From Eubacteriaceae bacterium (GTDB taxonomy: Bacteria > Bacillota > Clostridia > Oscillospirales > Acutalibacteraceae): 64,000 nt of DNA. The notes below the pieces were generated by a model, which was not told the origin of the DNA, did not search any database, and saw only the letters and a program-made list of their open reading frames with translations. Shown piece by piece: positions 38,911-48,374 of this stretch. Where the stretch lies: contig JAETRQ010000001.1 in NCBI GenBank assembly GCA_021770095.1, forward strand, positions 186,001-250,000, read 5' to 3'. The stretch's first letter is position 1. Every line of letters starts with the position of its first letter. The translations under genes were made by a program, and so were the position numbers.

Positions 38911-39432
38911 TTAATCCCAGTTTTTAATTCTGTATTTTACTTCCTGTTTGGCGAACTGAATTATTTTTCTGACTTTTGCATCACTCATATTATACATTTT
39001 TGCAATTTCTTTGCTGGTATAACCGAATATATAAGTGAGATAGAGGAAATTTTTATGTTTCTCATCCAAACTGTCAATTACCATTTTCAGTTCCGTACAA
39101 TCAAATTCATCAAAATCTTCAATTGCAATCTCATCATCGCTCAATTCTTCTTCTCTTGCAGAAAGCCTGGCAAAACTTCTGAATTTATCAACCGCTTTAC
39201 CTTCACTGATTACAGATATAAAACATTTTGTTTTTGGGGAGTCGACTTCTTCAATCTTCTCCATATTCTGAGCAATATGAAGAAAAACATCCTGAACACA
39301 TTCCTCAACATCTTCATGGCTGCTTAACTTTTGGTTTACGATATATAATACAAGGCTAAGATATTGGTCATAAATTTCCTGAAACTTTAACTTATCCTCC
39401 TCTTTATCAATCAAATCTAAAAATGCTACCAT
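38911..39432 (-). CDS. Sigma-70 family (ECF-like) RNA polymerase sigma factor
   Basis: A 173-residue alternative sigma factor with regions 2 and 4. Region 2 (~10-80): YLSLVLYIVNQKLSSHEDVE and CVQDVFLHIAQNMEKI. Region 4 (~115-165): SLDEKHKNFLYLTYIFGYTS, KEIAKMYNMSDAKVRKIIQF, a plain helix-turn-helix. An acidic linker (EEELSDDEIAIEDFDEFD) joins them. The ATG at 39432 has GGGTGG before it; a TTG four codons upstream is possible. No anti-sigma gene sits next to it, so its control is unknown. An inverted repeat at 39475-39502 lies just upstream. Confidence 0.85.
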   Translation of the reverse strand: MVAFLDLIDKEEDKLKFQEIYDQYLSLVLYIVNQKLSSHEDVEECVQDVFLHIAQNMEKIEEVDSPKTKCFISVISEGKAVDKFRSFARLSAREEELSDDEIAIEDFDEFDCTELKMVIDSLDEKHKNFLYLTYIFGYTSKEIAKMYNMSDAKVRKIIQFAKQEVKYRIKNWD

Positions 39433-39474
39433 AATACCACCCAATTATCTGATTAAATAAAATGTTATATATAA

Positions 39475-39502
39475 GTTGACATATAATAACTTTTTTGTCA
39501 AC
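39475..39502. promoter_or_regulatory. Inverted repeat upstream of the sigma factor gene
   Basis: Perfect seven-base arms GTTGACA (39475-39481) and TGTCAAC (39496-39502) around a 14-base spacer. It lies ~45 bases before the sigma factor ATG. It could be an operator; on each strand the arm also resembles a -35 box, but no good -10 is placed. Confidence 0.45.
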
Positions 39503-39668
39503 ACTTTTTGGCAAAAAATGGAAAAATTAGACAAAAGGCAAAAAATATCGACCTGAATAATTCTATTAAAACAATAAAACACAGTTGCAAATTTGTTGCG
39601 AATATAAATCACTATCATAATATAAATTGAAGAAAAGCAAATAAACACTTGTGAAAGGTTATAAGAAT

Positions 39669-40751
39669 ATGGCTGAAATCAGTTTATGTATGATTGTTAA
39701 GGATGAAGAAAAAGTGCTTGCTCGCTGTCTTGAAAGTATAAAAGATGCTGTTGACGAAATCATAATTGTTGACACAGGCAGCACCGACAGCACCAAATCC
39801 ATTGCACTTAAGTATACACAAAAGGTATATGACTTCAAATGGATTGATGATTTCTCAGCAGCACGCAATTATTCATTTTCAAAAGCAGAAAAAGACTATA
39901 TTATGTGGCTGGACGCCGATGATGTAATTACCATCAAAAACAAAGAAAAATTAATCGAACTCAAAAGTAAAATGAAAAACTTCGATACAATTATGATGCT
40001 GTATAACACCGCATTTGATGAAAACGGGAACGCAGTTTTTTCCTATTACAGAGAACGAATAGTCAGCAGACTGTCTGCACCCTGTTGGAAAGGACGTGTA
40101 CACGAAGTAATTGAATGTACAGGTAAAACACTTTACAGCGACATTGCAATAAATCATCAGTCCATTAAAGAAACATACAGCAACAGGAATCTCAAAATCT
40201 ATGAAAAACAGATTGATGAAGGCAAAATATTACAGCCGCGGGATATGTTTTATTACGGCAGAGAATTATACTATAACAAACAATACGAGCGCTCTGTTGA
40301 AGTTCTTTTATCATTTTTGAGAAACAAATATGCCTGGATAGAAAATAAAATAGAAGCCTGCAAAATACTGTCATATTGTTATGCAGAAACAAAAAACACA
40401 GAAAAAGCATTAACCATATTATTTCAATCATTCATATATGACTCTCCACGTGCAGAAATATGCTGCATTATCGGTAGTTTATTTATGGAAAAAGAAGAAT
40501 ATAGAAATGCAATTTATTGGTTTGAAACAGCATTGAATATTCCGCAGAATATAGAAAAAGGTGCTTTTACAAATTTTGATGCTTACGGTTATCTGCCCAG
40601 CATACAATTATGTGTTTGTTATGACAAATTGGGTAATCATACCAAAGCAGAAGAATATAATACAAAAGCAGGAACATACCGACCGAATTCTCCGGCATAT
40701 TTGCAAAACAAAAAGTATTTCCGTTCACTTCACAACAACCAAACATTTTGA
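39669..40751 (+). CDS. Family 2 glycosyltransferase with TPR-like C-terminus
   Basis: Cytoplasmic glycosyltransferase, 360 residues. The GT-A domain (~1-150) opens MAEISLCMIVKDEEKVLARC, then EIIIVDTGSTDSTKSIA, and has the metal-binding DAD at 82-84 (YIMWLDADDV). The second half (~180-345) is built of helical TPR-like repeats that may hold a protein acceptor. AAAGG lies ten bases before the ATG. Only 55 bases downstream begins the collagen-like protein, rich in GPT triplets. In C. difficile the glycosyltransferase SgtA next to bclA3 glycosylates that collagen-like protein, so the same job is likely here; this is inference by context. Confidence 0.85.
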   Translation: MAEISLCMIVKDEEKVLARCLESIKDAVDEIIIVDTGSTDSTKSIALKYTQKVYDFKWIDDFSAARNYSFSKAEKDYIMWLDADDVITIKNKEKLIELKSKMKNFDTIMMLYNTAFDENGNAVFSYYRERIVSRLSAPCWKGRVHEVIECTGKTLYSDIAINHQSIKETYSNRNLKIYEKQIDEGKILQPRDMFYYGRELYYNKQYERSVEVLLSFLRNKYAWIENKIEACKILSYCYAETKNTEKALTILFQSFIYDSPRAEICCIIGSLFMEKEEYRNAIYWFETALNIPQNIEKGAFTNFDAYGYLPSIQLCVCYDKLGNHTKAEEYNTKAGTYRPNSPAYLQNKKYFRSLHNNQTF

Positions 40752-40806
40752 ATAGATTATATTAAGATGTATTACTACATCTATCATTCTGTTTAGGAGA
40801 TTAATT

Positions 40807-42177
40807 ATGAGTTTGAATACAAATATTTATAATTGCAGGGACAACACAGATGAGTGCTGTACAAATAGAATTTGCTGTTGTCCCTGCAGTATTGTTGGAG
40901 CAACCGGTCCTACCGGACCTACTGGTCCGACTGGTCCTACAGGCCCATCAAGCGGAACGCCCGGACCTACCGGTGCGACTGGTCCTACCGGTCCAACAGG
41001 TATAACCGGACCAACCGGTCCTATCGGAGCAACGGGTCCAACTGGAGCTAATGGAATCACCGGTCCTACCGGCCCTATTGGTCCAACTGGGGCTAATGGA
41101 ATTACAGGTCCGACAGGGAACACAGGTCCTACCGGCCCTACTGGTTCTACCGGCCCAATGGGTGCAACCGGTCCGACTGGTGCTAATGGCATAACAGGTC
41201 CTACCGGACCTACCGGCGCAACAGGTGCAACAGGCGCTAACGGCGTAACAGGCCCTACCGGACCTACTGGTCCAACAGGTGCAACTGGTAATAATGGTGT
41301 TACAGGCCCTACTGGACCAACGGGTTCAAACGGCGAGGCCGGTCCTATTGGCCCTACTGGTCCTACTGGTGCTAACGGTGTAACCGGTCCTACCGGTCCG
41401 ACTGGCCCAACGGGTGCTAACGGTGTAACCGGTCCTACCGGTCCTACTGGCGCGACGGGTCCAAACGGTGAGGCCGGTCCTATTGGTCCTACCGGTCCAA
41501 CGGGTGCTAACGGTGTAACCGGTCCTACCGGACCTACTGGACCTACTGGTGCAGCCGGTAGTAATGGCGTAACAGGCCCTACCGGTCCGACTGGTCCAAC
41601 TGGTGCAACAGGCAATAATGGCGTAACAGGCCCTACCGGTCCGACTGGTCCAACTGGTGCAACAGGCAATAATGGCGTAACAGGCCCTACCGGTCCGACT
41701 GGCCCAACTGGTGCTACCGGTGCAACAGGTCCTACCGGCCCAACCGGCCCTGAAAACGGATTAGATGCTTATGGCGGAGTATACAGCACTGCACCGCAAA
41801 CATTGAATCTTACTATTGGCGGAACAACACAAATTCCTATGGCTTCCCAGATGCCGGCAAAAGATGTAACCTATACACCTGCGAACAGCATAACCATAAC
41901 GGAGGCCGGCACTTATGAAATCAATTATTCCAGCACACTGTCAGCAGCTGTGGGTACAACCGTAACACTTGCTGTGCGCCGTAATACTGTTAACATTCCG
42001 AGTACGGTTATTTCCCGCGTTCTTTCAGTAGGTGTCGGATCATTGTACAGTGGCAGCACAATCATCACACTGAATGCAGGCGATGTTATTGACATGGCTC
42101 TATCCGCACTGCTTGCTGTCGGTATAACCCTTGGAAGCGGTGTTAACGCAACATTGACCGTAAAAAAACTGAACTGA
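40807..42177 (+). CDS. Collagen-like (BclA-type) surface protein
   Basis: Predicted spore or cell surface protein of 456 residues. N-terminal head (1-30) is cysteine rich ([11 protein letters not shown]). Residues ~31-313 form about 94 Gly-X-Y triplets, mostly GPT, GAT and GVT, with one break at SSGTPG (~47-52). The tail (~314-456) from ENGLDAYGG to TLTVKKLN matches the beta jelly-roll of BclA/C1q-like trimer domains. There is no signal peptide, as with Bacillus BclA, which reaches the spore from the mother cell. GPT repeats are classic O-glycosylation sites; a glycosyltransferase gene lies just upstream. The repeat DNA contains a 54-base unit repeated exactly near 41590-41710, so length variation is expected. 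Confidence 0.88.
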   Translation: MSLNTNIYNCRDNTDECCTNRICCCPCSIVGATGPTGPTGPTGPTGPSSGTPGPTGATGPTGPTGITGPTGPIGATGPTGANGITGPTGPIGPTGANGITGPTGNTGPTGPTGSTGPMGATGPTGANGITGPTGPTGATGATGANGVTGPTGPTGPTGATGNNGVTGPTGPTGSNGEAGPIGPTGPTGANGVTGPTGPTGPTGANGVTGPTGPTGATGPNGEAGPIGPTGPTGANGVTGPTGPTGPTGAAGSNGVTGPTGPTGPTGATGNNGVTGPTGPTGPTGATGNNGVTGPTGPTGPTGATGATGPTGPTGPENGLDAYGGVYSTAPQTLNLTIGGTTQIPMASQMPAKDVTYTPANSITITEAGTYEINYSSTLSAAVGTTVTLAVRRNTVNIPSTVISRVLSVGVGSLYSGSTIITLNAGDVIDMALSALLAVGITLGSGVNATLTVKKLN

Positions 42178-42204
42178 ATTATTCCAATAAAATGATGTAA
42201 AAAA

Positions 42205-42242
42205 GAACCGTTTCAGTTAATACTGAGACGGTTCAAAATTTT
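42205..42242. terminator. Bidirectional terminator, collagen-like / AraC genes
   Basis: GAACCGTTTCAGT (42205-42217) pairs with ACTGAGACGGTTC (42222-42234), one G-U pair. T tracts follow on both strands. The last codons of the AraC gene lie inside the hairpin. Confidence 0.85.
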
Positions 42243-42894
42243 TCTCTTTTTTCTTTTCTCTGAAGGTTTTTCCATAATACTTTTTTAATAATCTTTGAGT
42301 CTGCCTCTCACACAATCCGATTTTTTTGGATAATTGAGTGAGCGTTAATTCAGAATTATATAAAAATGCCTGTTCAATCAAAATAAAACGTCTGTCATCC
42401 AAATTATCATCAAATGCGAAATCATTAAATTCAGGCGGTAATAACAGTCTTATAATATCAGCCAGCAATTTTAAAACCAATCCGCTGACAGCACTTTTAT
42501 AATCAGCCTTTTTATTTTTGAATTCAGACAATACAGCCTTGGCATATGTATTATCAACATCTTTATAATAGCAAAAATGTGTTTCCAGGAAAGTGGAGGA
42601 AATTGCATTTGATTTATCAGGATTTGTACATTGCAGCATAATAAAAACATCACGGACAGGATTATTCTGATCTGCACTCTGAGCATGATAAACATTCGGA
42701 CCGGTAATAAAAAAATCACCACCTGAAAGTTCATATCTTGTTGTGTCTGTAACAAGCCAACCCCTGCCGTCAAGAATAAAGTGCAGTTCGTAACTGTCTT
42801 TTGAATGTGCGTGACGCGGTATATCTTCACCAAGGATTCCGCCTCCGACATCCGTAATATTAAATAATACATTGTTCCATAAAATATTTATCAT
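42217..42894 (-). CDS. AraC-type regulator with truncated DNA-binding domain
   Basis: A 225-residue regulator. N-terminal cupin sensor (~1-110): HAHSKDSYELHFILDGRGWL and LSGGDFFITGPNVYHAQSAD, typical of sugar-sensing AraC proteins. The C-terminal part holds only the first helix-turn-helix (ELTLTQLSKKIGLCERQTQR, LLKKYYGKTFREKK) and stops about 45 residues before a normal AraC domain would end; the second helix-turn-helix is missing. The last residues (EPSQY) are encoded by the terminator stem, so the end was probably lost by a deletion. It is divergent from the GH95-type gene by 102 bases. Whether it still binds DNA is open. Confidence 0.8.
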   Translation of the reverse strand: MINILWNNVLFNITDVGGGILGEDIPRHAHSKDSYELHFILDGRGWLVTDTTRYELSGGDFFITGPNVYHAQSADQNNPVRDVFIMLQCTNPDKSNAISSTFLETHFCYYKDVDNTYAKAVLSEFKNKKADYKSAVSGLVLKLLADIIRLLLPPEFNDFAFDDNLDDRRFILIEQAFLYNSELTLTQLSKKIGLCERQTQRLLKKYYGKTFREKKKEKNFEPSQY

Positions 42895-42926
42895 AATCTG
42901 TCACCACAAAAACGATAACACAAATA

Positions 42927-42951
42927 CGACATTTTTTCAACCATAATGTCG
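42927..42951. promoter_or_regulatory. Inverted repeat between AraC and GH95 genes (operator candidate)
   Basis: CGACATT (42927-42933) and AATGTCG (42945-42951) form a perfect seven-base inverted repeat with an 11-base spacer, so centres of the arms are 18 bases apart. It lies just upstream of an extended -10 box (TGTTATAAT, 42971-42979) for the GH95 gene. A symmetric site suits a dimer with one helix-turn-helix each, as the truncated AraC protein would form. Confidence 0.5.
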
Positions 42952-42996
42952 CATTATTGCATTTATATTATGTTATAATTTTTTTGAGGTGACAGT

Positions 42997-45684
42997 ATGA
43001 ATTATTTTAAAAAAGCATTATGTATTATTTTATGTACCGTATTTATTTTCACTCTTTCTGCATGCAGCGGTAATCAGCCAAACAATTCGGAAATTGAAAA
43101 TTTATTTGCAGATACAACAAAAATATCATACAGTACAAAGTATACTCCCCTTTCTGCTAAAAAGAAAAACAGCACAAAAAAGTGGAGACAGGGAATGGTA
43201 TCCGGCAATGGACTGCAAGGCTTTGTTGAAAGCGGTTCACCATATTCGGACACATTCATATTTCAGAATATGCATTTTATTATGCCCAATGAAAATGTCA
43301 GAAACTGTCCTGTGACTTTTGATGAACTTGAAACAGTTAAACAGTCAATCGTCAAACAGGAAGATATTGTTGACAATGCAAATTATGATGATGTATACCG
43401 TTATCATCCGGGAGGACAATTAAGAATTGAACTGGATGGAAAAGGTGAAAAGAATTATATCCGATATACGGATTATGAATCATCACAGGTTGGCGTCAGA
43501 TATGAAAACCAAGACGGTATATGGGAACGAAAATCTTTCACATCCATGGCAGACGGTGTTGTTATCACAAAACTCTCATCATCAAGTACAGGTGCAAAAA
43601 TAAATGCCGCACTTTCATTTGACGATATTTCATCAATGGCTAATTTTGGTGACAGTGATGAAGTTCATTTAAAATACAAAAAAATTGTCAGTGATAATGC
43701 CGATACGCTTTCCATAATTGCACATTATCCTGATTATGAAAACAGTGAATTAAAAAACGGCGGATATGCAACTGCTACATATATAGTGACCGACGGCACA
43801 AAAGAGAAAATTGAACTTGATAAAAACATGGATGAAAGTCAGTTCACAGAGAGCCGCAATGAAGGCATAAAAATCAGTGATGCTGACAGTCTGTATCTTA
43901 TCACAATCTCAGACAGAGATTACGATATGGGAAAATATGATGATTTTGACAACCAAACTGAATTTGCGTTGATTGAAAAGTTAACAAACAAATTAAAAGG
44001 AGTTGCTGACAAATACACAGATGACGCAACATTCGATTATGACTCGGCACTGAACAACCATCTTGCAATTTATCAGCCGCAGTTTGATGCTGTTACACTG
44101 ACTTTAGATGATGATGATGTAAATATCAATTCAAATGAAAGTCTCCTAAAATCACAAAAAGGCAAAAAAGAAATTAATTCTGCCCTTGCACAAAGAACAT
44201 ATTATGCCGGCAGATATGCATACCTTTGCTGCAGCGGATATTCAACAAGCAGACTTTACGGTATGTGGACAGGGGAATGGAATACCGGCTGGGGCAGCAA
44301 ATATACAATGGATGCGAATGTAAATCTGCAGACATCCTCTATGAATACAGGTAATATGAAGCGTTCCCCTATCGGCTATACATATTTCATACTGCGTCAG
44401 CTTCCTGACTGGGAAGAAAATGCATATGCAACTCATGGATTCACCGATGCAATACAAGCACCTGTCAATACAGATGGTGACAAGGCAGTAATAACCGAAA
44501 CCTGCTATCCTTATCCGTTCAGATATTGGAATGCCGGAACCTCATGGATGATACAGCCATTATATGAAACCCTGCAATGTTACGGAAATATCAGCATACC
44601 GCTGAGTGACGAATTTGATTTGGGCAAATTGAAATCTGTGCTTTCTCCAACCCAGACAGACTTAACTGACGAGCAAATACAATCCATTAAAGACAAAGGC
44701 TGCCTTCAATTACAGGAAGATATACTTCTGCCCCTTCTCATTAAATCGGCTAATTATTGGGAACAAATAATGACAACCGAATATTTCACTGACAGCAATG
44801 GATATATAAAATATGAACAAGGCAAAACCGAACTCAATGAGGGAGAAAGTTATTGCATACTGCCAAGTTATTCTCCTGAAAACAATCCGGCAAATTATCC
44901 AAGTCCGTCAGTAGCCAACAGTGCAATAGATATAGCAGCATGCAAAGATAACCTGAATATGCTGATTGATGTTGTTACAAACATGGATTCCGATGCTGAT
45001 GTAAGTAAATGGCAAAATCTTCTTGACAATCTTCCGCCTTATCAATATGACGAAAGCGGTGCTATAAAAGAATGGGCAGCGGCAGGTTTTGAAGAAAACA
45101 ATGAACACAGACACCTGAGCCATCTGTACTGCGTATGGCCGCTGTTTGAAACACAAAACAATCCTGACTTAACCAAAGCGTGCATTCAGGCAATTGATAA
45201 TCGTGAAAGTGAAAATGAAGCAAGTCATGCACTGGTTCACCGTTCACTAATTGCAGCAAGACTGAAAGACAGAGACAGTCTTACAGACGCACTTACAAAA
45301 CTTATGAATCATAAAATAAGATATGATTCACTGATGACAAATCACGATTATGACCAAAGCAGTTGCTACTGCACAGATTTTGCAATCGGATACCTTGGAA
45401 TCATCAATGAGAGCCTTGTTTATTCAAATACAGGTGAAATTGAAATATTGCCGGCACTGCCAAACAGCGGTTTTAACAAAGGAAAAATCACAGGAATCAA
45501 GGCACGCACACAGGCAACAGTCAACTCACTTGAATGGGATATTGAATCAAAAACAGCAACAGTTGAGATAACATCTGATATTGAACAGACAATAAAAGTT
45601 TCTTCTCCGCTTTCAGATAATGAACAACAACTGAAATTCAGTGCAGGCGAAACAAAAACAATTACTTTTGAACTGAACAAATAA
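42997..45684 (+). CDS. Extracellular lipoprotein glycosidase, GH95-like (alpha-L-fucosidase type)
   Basis: Secreted glycosidase of 895 residues, anchored by lipid at Cys23 (lipobox LSAC). It shares the GH95 plan: an N-terminal beta domain, then the helical barrel with MWTGEWNTGWGSKYTMDANV and NLQT (place of the Asn pair), YSPENNP (place of catalytic Glu), HRHLSHLYCVWP and CTDFAIGYLGIINESL (place of the Asp), then a beta domain starting EIEILPALP. GH95 enzymes release fucose (alpha-1,2) or L-galactose from host or plant glycans. Sequence drift from textbook GH95 is large, so fucose is the likely but unproven target. Ribosome site GAGGTGAC; divergent AraC gene probably controls it. Confidence 0.78.
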   Translation: MNYFKKALCIILCTVFIFTLSACSGNQPNNSEIENLFADTTKISYSTKYTPLSAKKKNSTKKWRQGMVSGNGLQGFVESGSPYSDTFIFQNMHFIMPNENVRNCPVTFDELETVKQSIVKQEDIVDNANYDDVYRYHPGGQLRIELDGKGEKNYIRYTDYESSQVGVRYENQDGIWERKSFTSMADGVVITKLSSSSTGAKINAALSFDDISSMANFGDSDEVHLKYKKIVSDNADTLSIIAHYPDYENSELKNGGYATATYIVTDGTKEKIELDKNMDESQFTESRNEGIKISDADSLYLITISDRDYDMGKYDDFDNQTEFALIEKLTNKLKGVADKYTDDATFDYDSALNNHLAIYQPQFDAVTLTLDDDDVNINSNESLLKSQKGKKEINSALAQRTYYAGRYAYLCCSGYSTSRLYGMWTGEWNTGWGSKYTMDANVNLQTSSMNTGNMKRSPIGYTYFILRQLPDWEENAYATHGFTDAIQAPVNTDGDKAVITETCYPYPFRYWNAGTSWMIQPLYETLQCYGNISIPLSDEFDLGKLKSVLSPTQTDLTDEQIQSIKDKGCLQLQEDILLPLLIKSANYWEQIMTTEYFTDSNGYIKYEQGKTELNEGESYCILPSYSPENNPANYPSPSVANSAIDIAACKDNLNMLIDVVTNMDSDADVSKWQNLLDNLPPYQYDESGAIKEWAAAGFEENNEHRHLSHLYCVWPLFETQNNPDLTKACIQAIDNRESENEASHALVHRSLIAARLKDRDSLTDALTKLMNHKIRYDSLMTNHDYDQSSCYCTDFAIGYLGIINESLVYSNTGEIEILPALPNSGFNKGKITGIKARTQATVNSLEWDIESKTATVEITSDIEQTIKVSSPLSDNEQQLKFSAGETKTITFELNK

Positions 45685-45700
45685 AATATTATTTTCAAAC

Positions 45701-45733
45701 AAAAATCAGAGTGTTTAAAACACTCTGATTTTT
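45701..45733. terminator. Bidirectional terminator, GH95-like / histidine kinase genes
   Basis: AAAAATCAGAGTGTT pairs with AACACTCTGATTTTT across 45701-45733, with A/T tracts at both ends. Confidence 0.85.
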
Positions 45734-45736
45734 ATC

Positions 45737-46624
45737 TTATTTGAATAATATACAAATACGCAATATCTCTTTACTATAATCAACGGAAATACTGCCGTTC
45801 ATTTTTTCAGTAAGACTTTTTGAAATGGATAGACCGAGACCGGTGGATTTTTCTGCATTTTCAACCGTATAAAACCGATTCAGAAGTTTTGCACTTTGGA
45901 TTTTATCCAGTTTCGATGCATGATTTGAAAATACAATTTCACCATTTTTTGATAATGAGATGGATAGATCGCCGTCACTGTATTTGATTGCATTGCTGAT
46001 TATGTTACTGAAAATCCGCAACAACGCATTTTTATCAAGAGAACGCACAACTTTATTTTCACAAATCGAAATTTCAGGATGAATACCTGATTTTTTCAAT
46101 TCTGTATAAAAGGAAGAAATACTCTCTTCAAGCACACTGTTCACAACTATATCTTCGCATTTTATATTATCAATTGTGGATGTGACAACAGAATACCTGA
46201 ATAATTCCTCAGTCAATTGTTTCATTGCCAAAGTACGATTCTTTATTACATCAAGATATTTGATGAGTGTATCCGACTTATCCTCCTGCTCTATTAAATC
46301 GAGATAACCGCATATAGCAGTCAGAGGCGTCCTCAAATCATGTGATATATTTGTTACAGCCTCTTTCACTTCCATATCACCCTGCTGGAATTTTCTGCGT
46401 TCATTACACAATTCTTTCAACTGATGATTTATGTCATTTGCAAGTCTGCACATATGACTGTCATGGCATGATATATCAATAAGCGTATTGGTATCGGTTG
46501 AAAGGCGGTTTGTCAATGCACTGCAAATTTCATCAGCGGATTTTTGCAGAAGATATACTTTTACTGACAAAACAATAATGGCCGCAATCAGTATTGCAAT
46601 TACAACAAACAACCAGACAATCAT
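45737..46624 (-). CDS. Sensor histidine kinase of an antimicrobial-type module
   Basis: A 295-residue kinase with one N-terminal membrane helix (~3-25) and almost no outside part. The phospho-acceptor is H95 in TNISHDLRTPLTAICGYLDL, followed by an N-box SNIISNAIKYSDGD (~210) and G-box STGLGLSISKSLTEKMNG (~265). Kinases of this type sense cell-envelope stress through a partner transporter. It is last in the transcript response regulator-ATPase-permease-kinase, separated from its regulator by the transporter genes, which is less common than regulator-kinase adjacency. Ends in a strong terminator. Confidence 0.9.
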   Translation of the reverse strand: MIVWLFVVIAILIAAIIVLSVKVYLLQKSADEICSALTNRLSTDTNTLIDISCHDSHMCRLANDINHQLKELCNERRKFQQGDMEVKEAVTNISHDLRTPLTAICGYLDLIEQEDKSDTLIKYLDVIKNRTLAMKQLTEELFRYSVVTSTIDNIKCEDIVVNSVLEESISSFYTELKKSGIHPEISICENKVVRSLDKNALLRIFSNIISNAIKYSDGDLSISLSKNGEIVFSNHASKLDKIQSAKLLNRFYTVENAEKSTGLGLSISKSLTEKMNGSISVDYSKEILRICILFK

Positions 46625-46633
46625 AAATACACC

Positions 46634-47467
46634 TTACTTCAAATCTTTTTTACGAAAAGCGAAAACACCCGCACTAGTAACAATGAATGTAACAATAAAT
46701 GAATAAATAATATTTAAAGGGAATCGTATTTCATTGTTCGCCAAAAGAACACTCTGTCCTGTCGGCAGGAAATTGACAAGCCATTCATCCACTTTTCTTT
46801 CCCACCCGGATACATAAGCAGGATTTGCTATTTCAGGGCCAAATTCCACCTGACCGTCAGCACTCATAGACACAAATTCACGTGTGAACTCAGGTTCCTG
46901 AAGCACATTGTACAACGAACTTGAAATCATCAAGAGCAAAATACTAATCACAATAGATATAACTACTGTGATAGCTTTGTTGGTCGAAAGCATACTTATC
47001 ATCGTCAGAATTGCAGTGAGTGCAACAGTTATAAAGAGACCGGTTAATAAGTATGCAATAAAATCACCTGCCGTACCCTGCCACATACCAAAATAGCAAA
47101 TACCTACGCCGGAACCAAGCAACATCGCTATATAAATCAGGAAAGTCCCTGACATACACACGGCAAAATTTGAAAGATAAATACTGCTGCGGCTGTGACC
47201 AATCATAATTTTATTTCTTATTGTGCCATCACTGTATTCAGTCCCTAAAAACAAAGATATAAATACGGAATAAAAAAAGCCTATCATCGGCAGCAAATTG
47301 AAATAAACATCATTAAGTCTGCTTATGTTATTGACAGAATCAGGATCAGAATGCTGCCCATTATTAATCATGGAAAATACAGATAATACAAACATGGCAG
47401 CAGCAACAATCCATAACGCTTTATCCCTTTTGAGACGGGAAAGATTTGCAAATATCAGTTTACTCAT
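46634..47467 (-). CDS. ABC-2 type transporter permease (bacitracin/lantibiotic type)
   Basis: Membrane half of an ABC exporter, 277 residues with six hydrophobic helices; begins MSKLIFANLSRLKRDKALWI, a usual opening for the LanE/BcrB-like permeases, with an extracellular loop ~55-70 and another ~195-235. Overlaps the ATPase gene by eight bases and is nine bases from the kinase gene. Works with the adjacent ATPase to expel or displace a peptide antibiotic or to sense it; substrate unknown. Confidence 0.85.
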   Translation of the reverse strand: MSKLIFANLSRLKRDKALWIVAAAMFVLSVFSMINNGQHSDPDSVNNISRLNDVYFNLLPMIGFFYSVFISLFLGTEYSDGTIRNKIMIGHSRSSIYLSNFAVCMSGTFLIYIAMLLGSGVGICYFGMWQGTAGDFIAYLLTGLFITVALTAILTMISMLSTNKAITVVISIVISILLLMISSSLYNVLQEPEFTREFVSMSADGQVEFGPEIANPAYVSGWERKVDEWLVNFLPTGQSVLLANNEIRFPLNIIYSFIVTFIVTSAGVFAFRKKDLK

Positions 47468-48374
47468 TCTTATCCCCTCCCAACAGACTTATATAATAAC
47501 TCTCAAGACTTTCATCATGCTCAGCAATAGTCTTTACTTCACAGCCCTGTTCACTTAACCTTGATACGAGACAGGAAACATTGACCTGCGAATATATATA
47601 TGCCTGCGTCTGAGAAAGAATATGATATTCCATTTGCATATCATCAAGCACCAATGCCAATATTTTTGTATCACTGACATCTATACGAAATGACTTTCGG
47701 CACGTTTTTTCAAGTTCCTGTGCACTGATTTCTTTCACAATACGGCCTTGGTCAACAAATCCGTAATGTGTTGCCAGGCGCGATAATTCATCAAGAATAT
47801 GGCTTGAAATCAAAACGGTTATCTGTTTTTCTTTATTCAGTTTCAAAATCAGTTCTCTGATTTCAACAATACCCTGAGGATCAAGTCCGTTAATCGGTTC
47901 ATCCAGAACAAGAAAATCAGGGCTGCCTGCAAGTGCAACTGCAATACCGAGCCTCTGTCTCATTCCCAATGAAAAGTTTTTCGCTTTCTTTTTACCTGTA
48001 TCACCCAGACCTACAAAATCAAGTAATTCAGGTATATCATCATAAGACGGAATACCAAGCACCTGATACTGCTGCCTGATATTATCTTCTGCAGTCATAT
48101 CAAGATAGATTGACGGCGATTCAACCACAGCGCCGATTCTTCTTCTTGATTTCAAAATATTTTTATCGGTGTTCTTGATACCATATAAAGTATACTCCCC
48201 CGATGTTGGATTCTGCAGTCCGCAAATCAATCTTATCAATGTTGTTTTGCCTGCACCGTTTTTACCGACTAATCCGTAAATTGCACCCTTAGGAACATTC
48301 ATGGATAATCCGCTCAATGCTTTGAATTTTTTATAATTTTTTGACAACGCAGTGGCTGTAAAAACATATTCCAT
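47460..48374 (-). CDS. ABC transporter ATP-binding protein (BcrA/LanF-like)
   Basis: ATPase of the same exporter, 304 residues. Walker A GKNGAGKTT near 37, Q-loop VVESPSIYLDMTAEDNIRQQ near 87, signature LGMRQRLGIAVAL near 137, Walker B FLVLDEPINGLDPQG near 158, switch His in ISSHILDELSRLA. The ~70-residue tail after the core, found in BcrA-like ATPases of antimicrobial self-protection systems, is present. Group membership suggests resistance to lantibiotics or bacitracin, but no biosynthesis genes are visible, so it would be for defence or envelope stress. Confidence 0.9.
   Translation of the reverse strand: MEYVFTATALSKNYKKFKALSGLSMNVPKGAIYGLVGKNGAGKTTLIRLICGLQNPTSGEYTLYGIKNTDKNILKSRRRIGAVVESPSIYLDMTAEDNIRQQYQVLGIPSYDDIPELLDFVGLGDTGKKKAKNFSLGMRQRLGIAVALAGSPDFLVLDEPINGLDPQGIVEIRELILKLNKEKQITVLISSHILDELSRLATHYGFVDQGRIVKEISAQELEKTCRKSFRIDVSDTKILALVLDDMQMEYHILSQTQAYIYSQVNVSCLVSRLSEQGCEVKTIAEHDESLESYYISLLGGDKNE

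Noticed and set aside
40827..41669. 280-residue open frame on the minus strand (repeating VGPVGPV)
   Set aside because: It is the mirror of the collagen-like Gly-X-Y repeats; the biased repeat codons keep the opposite strand open. No ribosome site.
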